This document shows, one piece after another, positions 44,448 through 53,008 of a DNA stretch of 64,000 nucleotides. A program made the position numbers and the translations under genes. Where the stretch lies: assembly GCA_942493375.1 (NCBI GenBank), contig OW818698.1, forward strand, positions 3,658,001 to 3,722,000, written 5' to 3'. Under the pieces are notes generated by a model that was given only the letters and a program-made list of their open reading frames with translations, ran no database searches and was not told the origin of the DNA. Within the stretch, counting starts at the first letter, position 1; the number at the start of each line of letters is the position of its first letter. The stretch comes from G942493375 sp942493375 (GTDB lineage: Bacteria > Armatimonadota > UBA5829).

Positions 44448-44993
44448 ATGAATAACCCATTCAAAACAAATAAAGGACTTGTTCACGTCTACACTGGGGA
44501 CGGTAAAGGCAAGACCACAGTTGCATTGGGCCTGGCTTTACGGGCCATTGGCTGGGGTGGGCGTGTGTGCATGGTGCAGTTTATCAAGGGTTATTCGAAT
44601 ATTGGTGAAGCCGAATTCGCTGAAGCCAGCGATGGTCGTTTTATTTTGAAGCAGTTTGCTATTGATGCGTCCCGGAGTATTGACGAGAAAAAAGTCACTG
44701 AAAGAAAAAAGGCATCTAGTGAGGCAATGGCTTATGCTGAACAGGTCATTAACAGTGAAGATTTTGATGTTGTTATTCTGGACGAGATAAACAATGCGAT
44801 GCACTTTGATCTAATAGATATAGAGCGTGTGCTTAAATTGATAGCTGCAAGGCCAGAGAATGTGGAATTAGTGTTGACCGGGCGAAATGCCCCGGAATCA
44901 ATTATGAATACCGCTGACTATGTTACCCGGCTTGAGATGGTCAAGCACCCATATGAATCAAATATACCGGCAAGAGCCGGTATAGATTACTAA
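44448..44993 (+). CDS. cobO: Cob(I)alamin adenosyltransferase
   Basis: The 181-residue protein is of the CobA/CobO/BtuR type, transferring the adenosyl group of ATP to corrinoid to make adenosylcobalamin. The P-loop TGDGKGKTT is at residues 16-24, with ALRAIGWGGRVCMVQFIKG after it. The acidic Walker-B-like VVILDEINNAM is near 110-120, and the C-terminus has the RNAPESI...ADYVTRLEMVKHPY region. It has no other cobalamin gene as a neighbour, so it may serve salvage of corrinoids. No cobalamin riboswitch is seen upstream. The next gene converges from the minus strand. Confidence 0.95.
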   Translation: MNNPFKTNKGLVHVYTGDGKGKTTVALGLALRAIGWGGRVCMVQFIKGYSNIGEAEFAEASDGRFILKQFAIDASRSIDEKKVTERKKASSEAMAYAEQVINSEDFDVVILDEINNAMHFDLIDIERVLKLIAARPENVELVLTGRNAPESIMNTADYVTRLEMVKHPYESNIPARAGIDY

Positions 44994-45009
44994 CCCGCTT
45001 GAATCCAGG

Positions 45010-46122
45010 CTAAACTGGAATAATGACCCGGCTGACAATATGTGGTGCGGACTGTCGAACGACTGCTTTCTCCGGTAAATAATTTACTTCAGATATTCGG
45101 CAGCATCCGAATATTTGGGAATTACCGTCAACTGACTCAGATCCCGCCAATATACTCCCTGATATCCTTGAATCTGCACCTACCACACTGCCCATTCCCA
45201 GTATAGTATTCGCAATCTGGGAATTGGTTCCTACCAGGCTTTCAGCACCGATTATGCTTCTGCTCTGTATTCTGGCTCCATCACCAATACTGGTTCTTGC
45301 TCCAATATATACTGGAGCGCTAATCCTGGCCATATCGCCGATCTGGGCGTCTGCTCCAACATAAATTCCCGGACCTGCCGGTTCTGCAGGAATATCAATT
45401 CTGAATGCACCAGTCAGGGCATCCATATGAGCATCTCTGTAACCAAGCATCAATCCAATATCCTGCCAGTATCCCTGTAGTTTAATACCCCTGACTGTTT
45501 CACTGTTTGACAGGAGTCTTGGGAATACATCCATAGCAAAATCACATTTAGAGTAAGGGGGTATCGACCCGAGAATCTCAGGCTCAAAAATGTAAATCCC
45601 GGTACTGACCAAATCAGATTTGAGGTTTTCAGTATCTGATGGTTTTTCGATAAATCTGCACAGACGGTTTTCGGAGTCAAGTTCCATTGCGCCAAATTCA
45701 GAATTGTCATTAACCGAAGCAGCCACAATGCTTGCAATGCTTCTGTGATCCAGGTGCATTTCCACAATTTGAGCGAAGTCAATGTCTGTGGCACAATCAC
45801 CGGAGACCACAATAAATGGGGCGTCCAGTATGTGAGAGAATGCCCTCACAGCTCCGGCTGTTCCCATCGGTTCACTTTCAATTGAATACGCTATCTTGAC
45901 ACCATAACGCGAACCATTTTCAAAGAACTTTACGATCTCAGGCGTTTCACGTGATACACTCATCAATATCTCAGTGATACCGCATCTGGCGAGTCTTTTG
46001 ATAAGGTATTCTACAGCAGGCCTGTCGAATAGAGGCAGCATACTTTTGGGAATGCCTGCCCAGCAAGATTTAAGTCTACTTCCAGTTCCACCTGCAAGAA
46101 TAACTGCTTTCATCAACTCCAC
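45010..46122 (-). CDS. NDP-sugar pyrophosphorylase (mannose-1-phosphate guanylyltransferase-like)
   Basis: The 370-residue protein has the nucleotidyltransferase signature VILAGGTGSRLKS, a PKSMLPLFDRPAVEYLI block, VSGDCATDIDF and FIEKPS, followed by a left-handed beta-helix (repeats such as IGARTSIGDGARIQSRSIIGAES). It would make an NDP-activated sugar for polysaccharide or glycoprotein synthesis. The substrate (mannose or glucose phosphate) is not decidable. The start is either GTG at 46122 or ATG three codons later at 46113. The G-rich AGGCGGTGGAG serves either. The usual GxGTRLxP motif reads GTGSRLKS here, with a Lys-Ser where Arg-Pro is common. It is a single gene, divergent from mnmG. 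Confidence 0.85.
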   Translation of the reverse strand: MELMKAVILAGGTGSRLKSCWAGIPKSMLPLFDRPAVEYLIKRLARCGITEILMSVSRETPEIVKFFENGSRYGVKIAYSIESEPMGTAGAVRAFSHILDAPFIVVSGDCATDIDFAQIVEMHLDHRSIASIVAASVNDNSEFGAMELDSENRLCRFIEKPSDTENLKSDLVSTGIYIFEPEILGSIPPYSKCDFAMDVFPRLLSNSETVRGIKLQGYWQDIGLMLGYRDAHMDALTGAFRIDIPAEPAGPGIYVGADAQIGDMARISAPVYIGARTSIGDGARIQSRSIIGAESLVGTNSQIANTILGMGSVVGADSRISGSILAGSESVDGNSQIFGCCRISEVNYLPEKAVVRQSAPHIVSRVIIPV

Positions 46123-46256
46123 CGCCTGTCGTCTATACCTGATATGTAAATTTGTATAATGTATGCTAATGGAATTATCGGCATTTCTCTACTTAACTAA
46201 AGCTGAGTATTATAGACCTGCTATCCATGGTTTCTCTGCACGCTATTGGTAGCTGA

Positions 46257-46273
46257 TGTTATAATGTTTATGT
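46257..46273 (+). promoter_or_regulatory. Extended -10 promoter abutting mnmG; likely leaderless start
   Basis: TG-t-TATAAT occupies 46257-46265. The expected transcription start is near 46272, one or two bases before the mnmG ATG at 46274. There is no Shine-Dalgarno sequence in the preceding bases. The sequence therefore predicts a leaderless transcript. The -35 region (tgcacg) is poor, as is normal for extended -10 promoters. Confidence 0.5.
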
Positions 46274-48175
46274 ATGAATACTTATGATGTAATAGTTGTT
46301 GGAGCCGGGCATGCGGGTTGTGAGGCGGCATTAGCATCAGCCAGGATAGGGCTTGATACGCTGCTGTTGACCATTAACATCAGCACCATTGCTCAGATGC
46401 CCTGCAACTGCAGTATTGGTGGGCCTGCGAAAGGTCACCTTGTTCGTGAGATAGATGCGCTCGGAGGCCAGCAGGGATTGGCTATAGACGCATCATATAC
46501 TCACATCCGCATGTTGAATACTGGAAAAGGGCCTGCAGTCCATGCACTGCGTGCTCAGGCTGATAAAAGCCAGTATGAAGCTTTTATGCGCAAGACTCTA
46601 ATGGCTCAAGCGCATCTTGATGTGAAGCAGGCGATGGTCGTAGAGATACTGGCTGATGATGGACATGTGGCAGGTATCAAGACCCAGACAGGCCTTGAGT
46701 TTCTTGCCTCAGCAGTTATTGTTACAACAGGCACATTCCTCAAGGGACTGATCCATATCGGAGAGACCCAGTTCCCTGCAGGCAGAGCCGGTGAATTTTC
46801 ATCAGAGTCACTTTCAGAGAGTCTGCGTGGACTTGGCTTTGAGCTTGGCAGGTTGAAGACTGGTACCACCCCCCGAATAGACAAGAAGAGTGTTGATCTA
46901 TCTAAATGCGAACTCCAGGAGTCGGAGCCGGAGGTTGGGCCATTCTCATTCATCTCAGGAAATATAGACCGACCAAACTTGCTTCCCTGCTGGCTTACCT
47001 ACACAAACGAACAGACCCGGGACGTGATAACCCATAATCTGTTACGGTCAGCGATGTACGGAGGCCGTATTTCCGGTGTAGGACCCAGGTATTGCCCATC
47101 CATTGAAGATAAAATAGTTAAGTTTCCTGACAGGATCCGGCATCAGGTCTTCCTGGAGCAAGAGGGCTGGAATACCGATGAATTATACGTTCAGGGGATG
47201 TCTACAAGCTTGCCTGAAGAGATACAATTAGAATTTCTTCGAACTATTTCCGGGCTTGAGAGTGTAAAGATGTTCAGGCCTGGGTATGCCATAGAATATG
47301 ATTTTGCTCAGCCGACACAGTTGAAAGCATCGCTGGAAACCAAGTTGGTAGAAGGCTTATTCTTTGCGGGACAGTTGAATGGCACTTCGGGATATGAGGA
47401 AGCAGCAGCGCAGGGATTAATGGCTGGTATTAATGCTGCGATGAATGTCCAGGGTAGAGAGCCGGTAGTTATCGGGCGTGACCAGGGATATATTGGAGTG
47501 ATGGTTGATGACCTGATTACCAAGGGTATATCTGATCCATATAGACTGCTGACATCCCGGGCTGAATACAGGTTATTACTCAGGCAGGACAATGCGGATA
47601 CCCGGCTTACACCTATTGGTCGTGAAGCGGGATTGGTCAGCGACCATCGTTGGAATGTTTTTGTTGAGAAGCTTGGAAAAGTAGAAGCTGAAACAGCGAG
47701 GTTGGATCAGATCCGTCTGACTCCTTCGGACTCAGAACAATTGGAAAAACTTGGGGTCAGCGTCCTGAATAAATCCGTCAGCTTGTTGGAGCTTATGCGA
47801 AGACCGGAGATATCATATTCCGATGTAGCTTCACTGACCGGGGAAACTGTAGAACAAGAAATTGCAGAGCAAGTGGAGTTGAAGGTTAAATACAGCGGAT
47901 ATATTGATCGCCAGCAAATGATGGTGGATCAGTCAAAGGGACTGGAGGAGACTCCAATTCCTGATGATTTGGTATATTCCAATGTAGTTAGTCTGTCTCG
48001 CGAAGCCGGTGAAAAGCTGTCCAGAATTCTCCCGAGGACTCTGGGACAGGCCTCAAGGGTTCCTGGAATTACTCCATCCGATGTCGGCGTGCTTATGGTA
48101 TATTTGAAATATAAGCGGGGTAAAAGGGAACATATCGCAAATAGTCACAGTCGTAATATTGAAACAACAGAATAA
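46274..48175 (+). CDS. mnmG: tRNA uridine-5-carboxymethylaminomethyl modification enzyme MnmG (GidA)
   Basis: With MnmE it builds the carboxymethylaminomethyl group on U34 of several tRNAs, using FAD. The 633-residue protein has the FAD-binding VVGAGHAGCEAALA, then CNCSIGGPAKGHLVREIDALGG, the LNTGKGPAVHALRAQADK region, GTFLKGLIHIG and the GxFFAGQLNGTSGYEEAAAQG block. The usual CNPxIGG reads CNCSIGG here, with an extra Cys46 in place of Pro. Length matches the family. It forms the gidA-gidB pair with rsmG downstream, separated by a hairpin. No mnmE is in the window. Confidence 0.96.
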   Translation: MNTYDVIVVGAGHAGCEAALASARIGLDTLLLTINISTIAQMPCNCSIGGPAKGHLVREIDALGGQQGLAIDASYTHIRMLNTGKGPAVHALRAQADKSQYEAFMRKTLMAQAHLDVKQAMVVEILADDGHVAGIKTQTGLEFLASAVIVTTGTFLKGLIHIGETQFPAGRAGEFSSESLSESLRGLGFELGRLKTGTTPRIDKKSVDLSKCELQESEPEVGPFSFISGNIDRPNLLPCWLTYTNEQTRDVITHNLLRSAMYGGRISGVGPRYCPSIEDKIVKFPDRIRHQVFLEQEGWNTDELYVQGMSTSLPEEIQLEFLRTISGLESVKMFRPGYAIEYDFAQPTQLKASLETKLVEGLFFAGQLNGTSGYEEAAAQGLMAGINAAMNVQGREPVVIGRDQGYIGVMVDDLITKGISDPYRLLTSRAEYRLLLRQDNADTRLTPIGREAGLVSDHRWNVFVEKLGKVEAETARLDQIRLTPSDSEQLEKLGVSVLNKSVSLLELMRRPEISYSDVASLTGETVEQEIAEQVELKVKYSGYIDRQQMMVDQSKGLEETPIPDDLVYSNVVSLSREAGEKLSRILPRTLGQASRVPGITPSDVGVLMVYLKYKRGKREHIANSHSRNIETTE

Positions 48176-48223
48176 TGAACAAGTAAATACACGGCGAGAT
48201 ATTATTATCTTATTATGCGCAGG

Positions 48224-48254
48224 CGGGTCGGATGTCCATTGGACGTCCGGCCCG
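48224..48254 (+). terminator. Hairpin between mnmG and rsmG
   Basis: Arms 48224-48236 and 48242-48254 pair over 13 bp, including two G-T wobbles, with a 5-base loop, followed by ttctgtcg. It lies 48 bases after the mnmG stop and 20 before the rsmG start. It could attenuate expression of rsmG and the genes behind it. Confidence 0.55.
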
Positions 48255-48274
48255 TTCTGTCGTACCATGTAGTT

Positions 48275-49006
48275 ATGATAGAATCATTTATTCCCCTGGA
48301 TATACTGGAAAACGGTGCGCAGGAGCTTGGAATTTCGCTGACTCAAGATCAGTTGGCTATGTTCGATAAGCTTGCTCGCTTACTTGTCGAAACTAACAGT
48401 CAGATAAATCTGACCCGCATTGTTGCCCCTCTGGACATAGTACAACTGCATTTTCTGGACTCTTTGACGTGTCTCGCTGCACATCGGCCAAAAAAAAATC
48501 ATCGCACAATAGATGTCGGAACTGGTGCTGGTTTTCCTGGTTTGGCTATAAAGCTTGCAATGCCTGAGCTCGCAATGACTCTGGTAGATGCTACAGGCAA
48601 GAAAATACGGTTTGTTGAGGATACAATCAAGGAGTTGGGGATTCCGGAAGCTTCAACTAAATGCGCAAGGGCTGAAGACCTTGGTAGAGCAAAGGATTTT
48701 CGTGGATGCTTCGGGACAGTATATGCACGGGCTCTGGCAGCTCTTCCGGTAGTAGCTGAACTTTGTTTACCTCTCTTAAGGACCGGAGGAACCCTGGTTG
48801 CCCAAAAAGCCGGGGACATATCCGAAGAGCTGAGATCAGCAGAGCAGATGATTTCCGATCTTGGAGGACAGATAGTCAAAGTTGCCGACTCAGTAATTCC
48901 CGGGACCGATATCAGGCGCAAGATAATTCTGGTGCGCAAGGTGCGTCCAACCCCCGGTAGATTTCCGAGAGCTTACGCTGAAATAATTGGGTCAAAGAAG
49001 AAATGA
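48275..49006 (+). CDS. rsmG: 16S rRNA (guanine-527-N7)-methyltransferase RsmG (GidB)
   Basis: The preferred ATG at 48275 gives 243 residues that start like family members (FIPLDILENGAQELGISL). The in-frame ATG at 48215 would fall in the hairpin. It is a SAM-dependent methyltransferase for G527 of 16S rRNA. It shows NLTRIVAPLDIVQLHFLDSL, the SAM loop DVGTGAGFPGLAIKLAMP, then VYARALAALPVVAELCLPLL and LVAQKAG. The stop overlaps the photolyase ATG (ATGA), so the two are coupled. No clear ribosome-binding site precedes it. Confidence 0.95.
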   Translation: MIESFIPLDILENGAQELGISLTQDQLAMFDKLARLLVETNSQINLTRIVAPLDIVQLHFLDSLTCLAAHRPKKNHRTIDVGTGAGFPGLAIKLAMPELAMTLVDATGKKIRFVEDTIKELGIPEASTKCARAEDLGRAKDFRGCFGTVYARALAALPVVAELCLPLLRTGGTLVAQKAGDISEELRSAEQMISDLGGQIVKVADSVIPGTDIRRKIILVRKVRPTPGRFPRAYAEIIGSKKK

Positions 49007-50376
49007 TACCTCAAGGTCTCGCTTCCTCGTTTGATAACCGCATAACAGAACTGAATGATTCTCCAATTGACCCTCAAGGCCAGTGTGTCGTCTATTGGAT
49101 GCAAAAATCACAGAGAGTATCCAGCAATCACGCACTGACATTTGCCATCGATATAGCGAATGATATCGGTAAGCCTGTCTGCGTGTATTTTGGTCTAGCA
49201 CAATCATATCCAATGGGTAGTGAACGTTTCTTTCGATTTATGGTTGATGGACTAATCGAAACGGCAGCGGAGCTTGAGAGCATAGGAATCGGATTCTGCC
49301 TGAGAATAGAGAATCCTGCTGAAGGTGTTGTTGCTTTTGCTGCTGAAGTGCAGGCATGTGTAGTAATAACGGACGAAGACTATCTGCGGACGGGTTATGA
49401 GTGGCGGGCACATGCATCCGCACAACTCAGAGTCAGGATGATACAGGTAGATTCCGACACCGTAGTCCCGGTCAGGAATCAACTGAAAGAGGAGTGGGGG
49501 GCCTACACCATACGTCCGAAGATTCGGAAAGCGTTACCGACTTATCTTTGCGATACCCCAGCTACGCAGCCAAAGCACAAATGGTACGGGCACGTGTGTG
49601 ACTGCATAGATATGGATTCGATAATGGGGATGCTTCCCATTTTGGATTATTCACAGAATGTTCCTCCAGTGAGTGGTGTAGCCGGTGGGATATATCAGGC
49701 ACGTTCAAGATTAGACAGCTTTATATCTTCCTCGTTACCTCGCTATAAGGATGGTTCAGGGGACATCGGTGAAGATCTTACAAGCGGACTGAGCCCTTAC
49801 CTTCATTTTGGTCAAATATCGCCTGTAGAAATAGCGCTGCATGTGTCTGAATCAGATGCGCCTGGTGAGTCCGTTGATGGTTTTCTTGAACAGCTCATTG
49901 TGCGTCGAGAACTGGCTATAAACTTTTGTTTCTATAATCAGAGCTATGAGTCACTTACTGCGGCTCCAAACTGGGCTTTGCGGACATTGGAGAACCATAG
50001 ATACGATTCTCGACCTGTATTGTATGATATCGATGAGCTGGAGAATTTCACCACACACGATGATCTCTGGAATGCCTCTCAAAAGGAACTGGTTCACCAC
50101 GGTAGGATACACTCATACATGAGGATGCTGTGGGCCAAGAAGATTGCTGAGTGGTCTCCTTCCCCTGAGGAGGCATTGGTAAGGGCCATATACCTTAATG
50201 ACAAATATGCCCTGGATGGCCGTGATCCCAATGGATATACTGGAATAGCCTGGAGCATATTTGGCAAGCATGACAGGCCCTTCGCAGATCGTCCGATATT
50301 TGGGATGGTGAGATACATGTCATCTGAGTCCACAAAGCGTAGAAAGCACTGGAAAGAGTATATGGCGAGGATATAG
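49003..50376 (+). CDS. phr: Class II CPD photolyase
   Basis: Repairs cyclobutane pyrimidine dimers with light using FAD. The 457-residue protein has the class II pattern: VVYWMQKSQRVSSNHAL near the N-terminus, LSPYLHFGQISPVEIAL, then LIVRRELAINFCFYN, the WNASQKELVHHGRIHSYMRMLWAKKI block, and FGKHDRPFADRPIFGMVRYM near the C-terminus. It overlaps rsmG by four bases and is followed by a HAD phosphatase after a short gap. Its presence points to an organism exposed to sunlight. A photolyase in an otherwise anaerobic-looking gene set suggests a surface or shallow aquatic habitat. Confidence 0.95.
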   Translation: MIPQGLASSFDNRITELNDSPIDPQGQCVVYWMQKSQRVSSNHALTFAIDIANDIGKPVCVYFGLAQSYPMGSERFFRFMVDGLIETAAELESIGIGFCLRIENPAEGVVAFAAEVQACVVITDEDYLRTGYEWRAHASAQLRVRMIQVDSDTVVPVRNQLKEEWGAYTIRPKIRKALPTYLCDTPATQPKHKWYGHVCDCIDMDSIMGMLPILDYSQNVPPVSGVAGGIYQARSRLDSFISSSLPRYKDGSGDIGEDLTSGLSPYLHFGQISPVEIALHVSESDAPGESVDGFLEQLIVRRELAINFCFYNQSYESLTAAPNWALRTLENHRYDSRPVLYDIDELENFTTHDDLWNASQKELVHHGRIHSYMRMLWAKKIAEWSPSPEEALVRAIYLNDKYALDGRDPNGYTGIAWSIFGKHDRPFADRPIFGMVRYMSSESTKRRKHWKEYMARI

Positions 50377-50442
50377 ACACTCAATTTATATTCTTTGCGC
50401 CAACAGTATAGACATATAAACTATGAAAGGTGGTATAATCTG

Positions 50443-51129
50443 TTGAGTCAATACCCGGTAATTTTACCTGGTTTTAGAGCTATTATGTTCGATCTTGACG
50501 GAACTCTTCTCGATAGTATTGCAGATATCGTAGAAGGTTGCCGGATTGTATATGGTCTGATGGGGTTGCATTTTGATGAGCGAGAGATGCGTAAACTCAT
50601 TGGTATCCCGTTAAAAGAACAGTCCAGGATGATTGCTGGTTCACGAGCTTTAGAATTCATTGATACATACCGGAATGTATATCGGTCACTTCCGGAATCC
50701 GGACTGTTTCCCGAAGCAGTTAAGACTCTTGAGTGTTTGGCAGCGCATGGATACAGGTTAGCGGTCGTTACAAGTAAACTTCGGAAGTCTGCGATGCGTA
50801 CTCTTGAAGAGCAGTCAATTGCGAAATTCTTTGAATGTGTCATAACAGCAGATGATGTATCCAGACCTAAACCTAATCCGGAACCGGTGCTGAAAGCTTT
50901 GGAAGAGATGGGCTTGGCTGCTCAGGAAGCTCTGTTCGTTGGCGACAGTATTCATGATATTAGATGTGGCCAGGCAGCAGGTGTTGCTGTTGCTGCTGTA
51001 GAGTGGGGGGCTGGCAGTGCAGAGGACTTGGCATTTGAGTGTCCGGAGTGGCAGTTTAGTAGTTGGATGGAATTTACACAAGCACTCTGTGAAGGACGTT
51101 GTGTAAATATTGGTGAAAAAACCTGCTAG
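50443..51129 (+). CDS. HAD-family phosphatase (Gph/PpaX-like)
   Basis: A TTG at 50443 is preceded by AAAGGTGG, giving 228 residues; a TTG at 50395 lacks such a site. HAD motif I is FDLDGTLLDS, motif II VVTSK, motif III Lys in SRPKPNPEPV, and motif IV GDSIHDIRCGQAAG. The cap is the small alpha-helical type of phosphoglycolate phosphatase and pyrophosphatase PpaX. The substrate is a small phosphate ester but cannot be fixed. It is 66 bases behind the photolyase on the same strand and may be read from that transcript. Confidence 0.88.
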   Translation: MSQYPVILPGFRAIMFDLDGTLLDSIADIVEGCRIVYGLMGLHFDEREMRKLIGIPLKEQSRMIAGSRALEFIDTYRNVYRSLPESGLFPEAVKTLECLAAHGYRLAVVTSKLRKSAMRTLEEQSIAKFFECVITADDVSRPKPNPEPVLKALEEMGLAAQEALFVGDSIHDIRCGQAAGVAVAAVEWGAGSAEDLAFECPEWQFSSWMEFTQALCEGRCVNIGEKTC

Positions 51130-51188
51130 ATTTACCGTGACACACCTGTTCAAGATGCCATATTCCCTATATGTGCTGTCTTATTTAC

Positions 51189-51315
51189 TATTCATTGACT
51201 AAAAACAGCTAAGGTTACGAAGCTAGGATACCGAAAATATATAGTAGGCTGAGGAAGTGCCGGAGCCGTAGTCGCATGACTGCGAGGAATACTGACAGGA
51301 GGTCGATGTATCAGA
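51189..51315 (+). promoter_or_regulatory. Structured leader upstream of the pil operon
   Basis: The gap before pilM has several short stems: ggct/agcc (51247-51250, 51264-51267), gtagtc/gactgc around gcat (51268-51283), and an enclosing agta/tact pair. AGGAGG follows at 51297-51302. An ATG at 51306 opens a five-codon ORF that ends at a TAG within pilM's first codons, while the pilM GTG starts at 51316. No known c-di-GMP riboswitch consensus (GGCAAACC, ACGCAAAGCC) is present. Confidence 0.35.
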
Positions 51316-52428
51316 GTGCCTAGTTCACTGTTTGCAAAAGAAAAATCCGTTGGAATCGACATAGGTTCCCGACTGATAAAATTGATCGAAATTGAGTCCG
51401 GCCCTAAAGGTTGGACTGTTGCCTCCGCTTCGGTTGGACCCACCCCCAAGGATGCCGTTAAAGACGGCGTAATTATCAACATTGTAGAGGTATCTGAACA
51501 GATACGCGCTATGTTGAAGGAATCCGGCTCTAAGGCAACTTCTTCAGTGATGGCGATCTCAGGTTCTCAGGTTATTGTTAGGAGTGTAAAAGCCCCTAAG
51601 ATGCCTGAGGAAAAACTGCGAAAGTCGATTAAATTTGAAGCGGCCAGATATGTTTCTGCATCTGTCGAAAACAGCGTTGTCGAATTTCAAATACTCGGTG
51701 ATGCTGCCGAAGCAGGTCAGATGAATATAATGGTCGTTGCTGCTCCGCAAGATATGATAGACAGCCGGGTTCGCGTCTCTGAAGCTTCGGGATTAGAACC
51801 CCTGGTGGTCGATATCGAGTCGTTTTCACTAATCCGTTCACTCGTGGATTTTAATTCCACTGACCAATATCTTACCCGTACCACAGCGATAGTAGATATG
51901 GGGGCCGCCCACACTGACGTAAATATAGTTAGCAAGGGTGATTTTGCCTTGACTCGCAGTATACCAATTGCCGGAGATGCGTTCACAAATGCAATCAAAG
52001 CCGGTGTAGCTGGATCTTTTGAAGAAGCTGAAGAGATTAAGCTCAATTTAGGTACCAAATACCCCATAGATTCCCCGGAGATGTCAGACCCAACGAATCG
52101 AGGTTGGAGAGCCGTTCAGCCAGTATTGGATGAACTTGTCCGAGAAATTCGCAGGTCCGTCAACTACTACCAGTCCCAGTTTCCCGAAGGCCACACAGAG
52201 TCAATCATTGACAAGATTGTGCTAACTGGTGGGTCTTCCCGCATTCCCGGATTGGAGAGATATGTAGGCGCCCTTTTAGGGATACAGACCACTAAAGCCG
52301 GAATATTTGGACAGACTGCAGTACTACCTGGTCGTCTGACACAGGCTTTTGTGGATGAATATTCACCAGTCCTGGGAGTTGCCGTGGGTTTGGGATTGCG
52401 GGAATGTATGTCTGAGGAGAAAAGATAA
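51316..52428 (+). CDS. pilM: Type IV pilus assembly protein PilM
   Basis: The 370-residue actin-like ATPase of the inner-membrane platform binds the PilN tail. It has the phosphate-1 motif VGIDIGSRLIKLIEIE, then IVDMGAAHTDVNI and LTGGSSRIPGLERYVGALLG. It starts at GTG with AGGAGG 13 bases upstream, a longer gap than usual, with a five-codon ATG ORF between. Its stop overlaps pilN's ATG. With the genes behind it, it forms the pilMNO(P)Q alignment complex found across diderms with T4P. Confidence 0.95.
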   Translation: MPSSLFAKEKSVGIDIGSRLIKLIEIESGPKGWTVASASVGPTPKDAVKDGVIINIVEVSEQIRAMLKESGSKATSSVMAISGSQVIVRSVKAPKMPEEKLRKSIKFEAARYVSASVENSVVEFQILGDAAEAGQMNIMVVAAPQDMIDSRVRVSEASGLEPLVVDIESFSLIRSLVDFNSTDQYLTRTTAIVDMGAAHTDVNIVSKGDFALTRSIPIAGDAFTNAIKAGVAGSFEEAEEIKLNLGTKYPIDSPEMSDPTNRGWRAVQPVLDELVREIRRSVNYYQSQFPEGHTESIIDKIVLTGGSSRIPGLERYVGALLGIQTTKAGIFGQTAVLPGRLTQAFVDEYSPVLGVAVGLGLRECMSEEKR

Positions 52429-53006
52429 TGCCCACAATCAACATGATAGCCCCGAGGCGGATGGAGAAACTTCGTCTTGAGAAACGAGTCAGGTATCTCG
52501 TTGCCGTGCTGCTTGCTGAACTTGTGCTGGCAGTCATAATCGGAATGGGTTTCTCTTATAAACTGTGGGGAACAATTAACCAGATTAACAACTACGATAC
52601 ACAATTGACCAAACTCAAGCCGGTTGTGGCGGAGATTGAATTGTTCAGGGATTCAACAAAAAAATTGACTCCAAAACTGGACTTGCTCAACGAAGCCAGG
52701 GTCCGGACTATGAGCTGGTATGGTATGTTAGACAAAATGATGGAGACTCTTCCAGCCAATTGTCATCTCATACGGATTTCCATTGTAAGCACCCCAAATA
52801 CGGCTGGTAGTTCAGGCGGTCAGACCCAGCAACTTACGATCCTTGGAGTAGCTCAAACACAAGCTAAAGTGGGGGAGGCTATACTCCGGTTTCAGAAAGT
52901 GCCGGAACTCAAGAACGTGGAACTGCATTATTCTCAGACTCCAGTTGGTGATGTTACAAGCAATGTTGAGTTTGAGATTGGGGCCGAGTTTAACTCAAGG
53001 AAATAA
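52428..53006 (+). CDS. pilN: Type IV pilus assembly protein PilN
   Basis: The 192-residue bitopic protein has the N-terminal PilM-binding tail INMIAPRR (equivalent to INLLP-R), one transmembrane helix at about residues 22-45 (RYLVAVLLAELVLAVIIGMGF) and a periplasmic coiled coil plus a ferredoxin-like fold. It pairs with PilO. Its ATG overlaps the pilM TAA by one base, and two bases separate it from pilO. Confidence 0.93.
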   Translation: MPTINMIAPRRMEKLRLEKRVRYLVAVLLAELVLAVIIGMGFSYKLWGTINQINNYDTQLTKLKPVVAEIELFRDSTKKLTPKLDLLNEARVRTMSWYGMLDKMMETLPANCHLIRISIVSTPNTAGSSGGQTQQLTILGVAQTQAKVGEAILRFQKVPELKNVELHYSQTPVGDVTSNVEFEIGAEFNSRK

Positions 53007-53008
53007 TT

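Noticed and set aside
44138..44464. A minus-strand Gly/Ala/Val-rich ORF opposite the ankyrin tail
   Set aside because: It is the reverse complement of the Pro/Ala-rich repeat; the glycine-rich translation is a shadow of that low-complexity DNA.
51189..51315. c-di-GMP or other known riboswitch upstream of the pil operon
   Set aside because: The GEMM core (GGCAAACC, ACGCAAAGCC) and the other classes I know are missing, so only a possible structured leader is reported.
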